This document shows, piece by piece, positions 5,456 through 8,907 of a stretch of DNA of 8,907 nucleotides; within the stretch, counting starts at the first letter, position 1; each line of letters starts with the position of its first letter. Origin of the DNA: Verrucomicrobiales bacterium. Lineage in GTDB: Bacteria; Verrucomicrobiota; Verrucomicrobiia; Verrucomicrobiales; SLCJ01. The translations under genes and the position numbers were made by a program. The notes beneath the pieces were generated by a model. It did not search any database. It was not told the origin of the DNA and was given only the letters and a program-made list of their open reading frames with translations. The stretch lies in NCBI GenBank assembly GCA_007125835.1, contig SLCJ01000133.1, forward strand, positions 1 to 8,907, in the 5' to 3' direction.

Positions 5456-6250
5456 AATTGGTGGCGGGGTGAGGATGGTGGGGCGGTGGGTGAGGGCTTC
5501 GGCGATGTCTTGGAGGCGTTGTTCGTCGGTGAGGCCGAGGAGGGAGTCTTCGGGGAGGTGGAGGAGGGAGTTGAAGTGGTCGAGGAATTCGCGGTGGAGG
5601 GCGAGGCGGGCTTCGGGGTTGAGGGTATCGCGGCGCTGGAGGAGGTGGAGGAGGAGTTGGGTGAGGGCGGGGTCGGTGAGGTGGCGGAGGCGGGCGGCGA
5701 GGTCGGGGCGGCGGAGCCAGGGGTTGTGGCGTGATTTGCCGGAGGCGCGGGCGGGAGGTTCGGGGGATTCGGGGGTGGCGGTGCGGATGACGACGGTGCC
5801 GGCGGCGAGGTCGCCAAGGCGCTGGGCGCGGCGGTTGAGCAGGGCGGTGGTGCCACCGACGAGGTAGAAGGCGGGGAGGCTGTCGATGACGCGGAGCAGG
5901 TTGCGGACGACGACTTGGGAGAAGCGGAGGCGGAGGCCGCGGTCGTCGGCGACGCGGAGGCCGAGGATGCGTTTGCCGACGGTGCGGCCGTGCCAGAGGC
6001 CTTCGAGGATGATGCCGTAGGTGGTTTGGATGAGGAAGCCGGCGAGGATGGTGAATCCGAGCATCCAGTCGGCGCCGAGGGTGATGGCGAGGATGGGGGC
6101 GAAGATGCCGACGAGGTAGGTGAGGAAGGAGATGATGGCGAGATCGATGGCGTAGGCGGTGGCGCGGACGAGTGGCCCGGCGAGGCGGAGGCGGAAATCG
6201 ACACCGTCGGGGGTGGCGATGGAGAGGGAGGGTTCGGGGATGGGGTTCAT
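5450..6250 (-). CDS. RDD family membrane protein
   Basis: 266 aa. After a short cytoplasmic N-terminus, the RDD domain spans about residues 22-156: the first motif R29-A-T-A-Y-A-I-D36 in a membrane segment, a second hydrophobic segment (about 64-84), GRTVGKRILGLRV (88-100), R116 and D123 in RNLLRVID, and QRLGDLAAGTVVI (143-155). The C-terminal tail (about 170-266) is soluble and lacks a motif I know; a fragment of it is duplicated at 2801-2959. RDD proteins are poorly characterised multi-pass membrane proteins, some linked to ion transport. The ATG overlaps the stop of the SpoIIM gene (ATGA, 6247-6250), so the ATG at 6250 is preferred over the much longer frame that runs on upstream. It is the last gene of the operon and ends on R2 copy d. 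Confidence 0.93.
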   Translation of the reverse strand: MNPIPEPSLSIATPDGVDFRLRLAGPLVRATAYAIDLAIISFLTYLVGIFAPILAITLGADWMLGFTILAGFLIQTTYGIILEGLWHGRTVGKRILGLRVADDRGLRLRFSQVVVRNLLRVIDSLPAFYLVGGTTALLNRRAQRLGDLAAGTVVIRTATPESPEPPARASGKSRHNPWLRRPDLAARLRHLTDPALTQLLLHLLQRRDTLNPEARLALHREFLDHFNSLLHLPEDSLLGLTDEQRLQDIAEALTHRPTILTPPPIG

Positions 6251-7284
6251 GGCGCGGCCTCCTGGTCGGGGTGTGGCGCGGGCGTGGTGTGTTTTTTCCT
6301 GCCGCCGAGGGTGAGCCATGCGGTGAGGGCGGCGAGGTGGACGAGGCCGATGGCGATTTTCACCGCGTAGGGCATGGCGGGTTCGTGGGTTTGGGAGATC
6401 CAGGATTCGATGATGCCGGCCCAGACGAGGAGGATGGCGGCACCGGCGACGAGGGTGGCGGTGTCGGCGGCGACGAGGCGCAGGCGGCGGCGCAGGCCGA
6501 GGCGGGACCCGCGGCCGAGCATGGCGCGGCCGAGGACGAAGCCGGCCTGGCCGCCGAGGAAGATGGCGGGGAGTTCGACGGAGCCGTGGGGCAGCAGCCA
6601 GCCGAGGAGGAAGACGGTCTGGCCATCGGCGATGTAGTCGAAGACGACGGCTCCGAGGATGAAGCCGTTGTAAAAGAGGATGAGGGCGGTGCCGATGCCG
6701 AAAATGATGCCGAGGGCGAAGGCATTGATGGTGACCTGGATGTTGTTTTGCATCAACTCGGCGGCGAAAGTGGCGTGGGCGGCCTGGGAGTCGCCGGGGT
6801 CGCGGGCTTCTTCGCGGGCGACGCGTTCGGAGGGGGATTCGTGGAGGTGGGAGAAAAGGCCGGGGATGACGATTTGGCGGTGGTCGCGGTCGATGGCGAT
6901 GAGGGCACCGCCGGCGACGGCACCGGCAAGGGTGATCCAGAGGACGGCGGCGAAGGCGGAGAAGTGGCGGCGGAAAGCGGTGGGGAAGCCGTGGGCGACC
7001 CACTGCCAGGCGGTGGCGGCGGGGCGGTGGCGGCGGGTGGCGTGGATTTCGGCGTAGGCGCGAGCGACGAGGGATTCGAGTTCGGCGATGGTGGTGGGTT
7101 CGGCGGCGGCGCTGCGAAGGCGTGCGAGGGCGGAGGCGGCGCGGCTGTAGAGGCGGTGCAGGTCGAGCATGGCCTCGGGCGTGGTGGCGGCGGCGTTGCT
7201 GGCGTCGAGCGCATCGAGGCGGGTGGCGAGTTCGCGCCAGTGGGGGCGCTCGCGGGCGATGAAGCGTTCGCTGTCGAGGATCAC
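6247..7284 (-). CDS. SpoIIM/DUF95 family membrane protein
   Basis: 345 aa from a GTG at 7284, which overlaps the TGA of the DUF58 gene (GTGA, 7281-7284). The N-terminus FIARERPHWRELATRLDAL (8-26) and the helical LYSRAASALARLRS (45-58) are typical of the stand-alone SpoIIM-like proteins that accompany DUF58 and RDD genes. Membrane segments are seen at about 108-130, 183-204 (NIQVTINAFALGIIFG), 205-225, 240-256, 275-292 and 306-325. LPHGSVELPAIFLGGQAGFV (231-250) contains the conserved HGxxE pattern. Family members resemble the B. subtilis engulfment protein SpoIIM but occur in non-sporulating bacteria, so sporulation should not be inferred. Frames further upstream stay open only because of high GC, and translating them gives no recognisable protein. 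Confidence 0.92.
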   Translation of the reverse strand: MILDSERFIARERPHWRELATRLDALDASNAAATTPEAMLDLHRLYSRAASALARLRSAAAEPTTIAELESLVARAYAEIHATRRHRPAATAWQWVAHGFPTAFRRHFSAFAAVLWITLAGAVAGGALIAIDRDHRQIVIPGLFSHLHESPSERVAREEARDPGDSQAAHATFAAELMQNNIQVTINAFALGIIFGIGTALILFYNGFILGAVVFDYIADGQTVFLLGWLLPHGSVELPAIFLGGQAGFVLGRAMLGRGSRLGLRRRLRLVAADTATLVAGAAILLVWAGIIESWISQTHEPAMPYAVKIAIGLVHLAALTAWLTLGGRKKHTTPAPHPDQEAAP

Positions 7285-8540
7285 AGGAGTTGGCGGCGTT
7301 TGATGTTGATGTAGGAGGAAAGGGCGTCGGCGACGAGATCTTCGGCGGGGCTGTGGACGACGTGGGCACCGAGGGAGCGCAGGCGGGCCAGGGTGGTGCA
7401 GGCGTTTTCCCAGAGGAGGTGTCCGGCGAGGCGGCTGTAGACGGCGGCATCGTCGGCGGCCGGGGTGTCGGGGTGGAAAAGCGGGCGCACGGAGGGTGCG
7501 GCCATTTGCGCGACCACGACGACGTGGCGGCGCGTGAGGTGGGGCAGTTGTTCGATGAACTGGTCGGCGAGCAGGGGGTCGTCGAGGTCGGACAGGAAAA
7601 GGACGAGCGAGCGGTGGCGCATGCGGCGGCGCAGGTCGGCGAAGAGGAGCGGGAAATCGGGGTGGCTGTCGTCGGCCTGGGCGTCGTAGATGGCGCGGCG
7701 GATGGCGGCGAATTGCGGCGGGCCGGAGCCGGGGCGGACGTGTTGGTCGAGGCCGCCGCGGAACAGCGAGACGGCGGGGCGGTCGCCCTGGCGGATGGCG
7801 CTGAGGGCGAGCACCAGGGCGGCGCGAACGAAGCGGTCCATTTGCGTCTGCGGAAAGGGGGAGCCACTCTCCAAGCGGCTGAGGCGGCGCGCGGATCGGC
7901 GTGAGCAGTCGATGACGATGTGGATGTCCTGGGTGCGTTCGATTTGAAAAACACGGGTGACGGGGCGGCGGTGGCGGGCGGTGCTTTTCCAGTCGATCTC
8001 GTCGTAGGAGTCGCCTTTTTCGTAGTCGCGGAGGTGGGCGAATTCGCGGCCTTTGCCGAGCTGGCGCACGCGGTGGCTGCCGCCGAGGCCGCGCCGCAGG
8101 AAGAGCGAGGCGAGGGCGCGGTTTTCGGCGCGCAGGTCGGGAAACACGCGCACGGTGAGGTCGACGGGCGAGTGGCCGCGCCAGAGCCAGAACCCAAGGG
8201 GCGAGACGACTTCGTGATGGAGGCGGTCGAAGCGCCATTCGCCGCGCAAGGTGGGGGTGAATTCCCAGTCGAAGGTGGCGGTGTCTCCCCCACCCTGCGC
8301 GGCGACCACTTCGGGAGAATCGGCAAAGGAGGGTGGCAGCACCAGGGCGGCGCGGAACAGTCCGGGGCCGCGGGGGGTTTCGAGGGCGAGGGTGGCGGCG
8401 CGTCCCTGGGTGGCTCTTAATAGAACGGTACTCTGGATGCGCCACTGGCGGGCATTCCGCCACCCGGCGACGGCATCGACCACGGGGAGGGCGGCCCACA
8501 GGGCCAGCCCGAGCAGGACCCCCGGCCATCCCGGCACCAA
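7281..8540 (-). CDS. DUF58 domain protein (start uncertain, probably up to 8618)
   Basis: At least 419 aa. The DUF58 core is clear: GREFAHLRDYEKGDSYDEID (164-183) followed by WKSTARHRRPVTRVFQIERT, then IHIVIDCSRRS (206-216), the start of a vWA-like fold. The N-terminus has hydrophobic segments, as in the family. The 8540 TTG lies inside the first of these. The frame is open to 8624, and the extra residues from an ATT at 8618 (INLSPANRLLTWTLAV...) look like a genuine family N-terminus, so the real protein is probably about 445 aa with a rare or lost start codon. DUF58 proteins usually work with MoxR AAA+ ATPases at the cell envelope. This is the first gene of the operon visible here; no MoxR gene lies before it in the window. 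Confidence 0.93.
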   Translation of the reverse strand: MVPGWPGVLLGLALWAALPVVDAVAGWRNARQWRIQSTVLLRATQGRAATLALETPRGPGLFRAALVLPPSFADSPEVVAAQGGGDTATFDWEFTPTLRGEWRFDRLHHEVVSPLGFWLWRGHSPVDLTVRVFPDLRAENRALASLFLRRGLGGSHRVRQLGKGREFAHLRDYEKGDSYDEIDWKSTARHRRPVTRVFQIERTQDIHIVIDCSRRSARRLSRLESGSPFPQTQMDRFVRAALVLALSAIRQGDRPAVSLFRGGLDQHVRPGSGPPQFAAIRRAIYDAQADDSHPDFPLLFADLRRRMRHRSLVLFLSDLDDPLLADQFIEQLPHLTRRHVVVVAQMAAPSVRPLFHPDTPAADDAAVYSRLAGHLLWENACTTLARLRSLGAHVVHSPAEDLVADALSSYINIKRRQLL

Positions 8541-8613
8541 AAATCCGCAAGCCAGGAGCAGCGGGGCTCCGACGGCGAGCGTCCAGGTGAGCAGGCGGTT
8601 GGCGGGAGATAAG

Positions 8614-8766
8614 TTAATGATGAATTAGGAATGTTGAATGATGAAGGGGGGGCGAAAGATGAAAGCTGAAAAGTGAGTTATCGAAGGGTCACGGTGCGTG
8701 ATTCGGAGATGGGTTGGAGATTGGGAGGTGGGGAAGTTGTAAGTTGCAAGTTGCGAGTTACAAGTG
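8614..8766. repeat. Series of 7-bp-periodic tracts upstream of the DUF58 gene
   Basis: Four adjoining tracts keep period 7 with different units. At 8614-8648: TTAATGA, TGAATTA, GGAATGT, TGAATGA, TGAAGGG. At 8654-8681: GAAAGAT, GAAAGCT, GAAAAGT, GAGTTAT. At 8700-8733 a looser series has GATTCGG/TTGGGAG-like units. At 8734-8766: AAGTTGT, AAGTTGC, AAGTTGC, GAGTTAC, AAGTG. The first tract overlaps the 5' end of the open DUF58 frame. No promoter could be recognised in it. Confidence 0.75.
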
Positions 8767-8820
8767 AGGGGCTAGTGGGTGGCCGGCTGTTTGGAGGTGG
8801 CGCGCACAAGGCCTGGGTGG

Positions 8821-8862
8821 ATTGCCGATTGATGGTTGTTGATTTTTAATTGTTGATGTGAG
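8821..8862. repeat. 7-bp-periodic tract (ATTGNTG type)
   Basis: Six heptads: ATTGCCG, ATTGATG, GTTGTTG, ATTTTTA, ATTGTTG, ATGTGAG. The period is clear although the unit is degenerate. The intervening 8767-8820 is GC-rich and shows nothing recognisable. Confidence 0.65.
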
Positions 8863-8880
8863 GCGTGGCATCTGATTTCC

Positions 8881-8907
8881 GAACTCCGAACTCCGAACTC
8901 CGAACTC
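8881..8907. repeat. Perfect 7-bp tandem repeat (GAACTCC)
   Basis: Three full units GAACTCC and a fourth cut by the window end, with no mismatch. It is the most regular of the heptad tracts and may continue beyond the window. Confidence 0.9.

Noticed and set aside
6172..7314. A 380-codon plus-strand frame rich in Gly, Glu and Asp opposite the SpoIIM gene
   Set aside because: It is antisense to a well-supported gene in high-GC DNA and its composition (runs of G, E, D) is typical of shadow frames; no domain is visible.
5450..8326. Very long minus-strand frame continuing upstream of the RDD protein
   Set aside because: Only the last 266 residues are recognisable. Upstream it translates the SpoIIM and DUF58 genes out of frame into Pro/Ser/Arg-rich sequence, and the ATGA overlap fixes the real start.

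Overview
The window looks like part of a GC-rich bacterial chromosome, probably Verrucomicrobiota or a relative. I infer this from the DUF58 - SpoIIM/DUF95 - RDD gene run, from intergenic DNA packed with palindromic repeats and 7-bp-periodic tracts, and from scattered AAA/DUF4143 ATPases. None of these is decisive alone, so the assignment is moderate at best. All recognisable genes lie on the minus strand except one small plus-strand gene.

Layout from left to right. Positions 1-842 hold no gene and consist of repeats: a heptad tract, a hairpin, two copies of element R2 and one of element R1. Positions 843-1988 (-) encode an AAA ATPase with a C-terminal DUF4143/nuclease-like domain. Positions 1989-2800 are repeats again (R1, R2, two copies of an 89-bp element R3). 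Positions 2801-2959 (-) are a diverged fragment of the 3' end of the RDD gene, carrying an exact 87-bp in-frame deletion between 13-bp direct repeats. Positions 3101-4249 (-) encode a second AAA/DUF4143 ATPase. Positions 4250-4853 hold a third, truncated R1 and short palindromes. Positions 4854-5171 (+) encode a 105-aa protein of unknown function. Positions 5172-5455 are mostly a fourth R2, whose last bases form the stop codon of the RDD gene.

The right third (5450 to about 8618, minus strand) is a compact operon read right to left: DUF58 protein, then SpoIIM/DUF95 membrane protein, then RDD membrane protein. Stop and start codons overlap at both junctions (GTGA and ATGA), so translational coupling is likely. 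Such genes commonly accompany a MoxR AAA+ ATPase and are thought to act at the cell envelope, but no MoxR gene lies inside the window. Upstream of the DUF58 gene (8614-8907) the DNA is almost entirely degenerate 7-bp-periodic tracts, and these run into the gene's 5' end, where no ATG, GTG or TTG is available for the natural N-terminus.

The most unusual aspect is the non-coding architecture. A roughly 20-bp direct repeat (here called J, core GCCTGCCMATGTTTRGTT) punctuates the left two thirds in about eleven copies, all in one orientation, and sits at the boundaries between R1, R2, R3 and the accessory genes. It makes the region look like a modular array into which the two ATPase genes, the small gene and the RDD fragment were placed.
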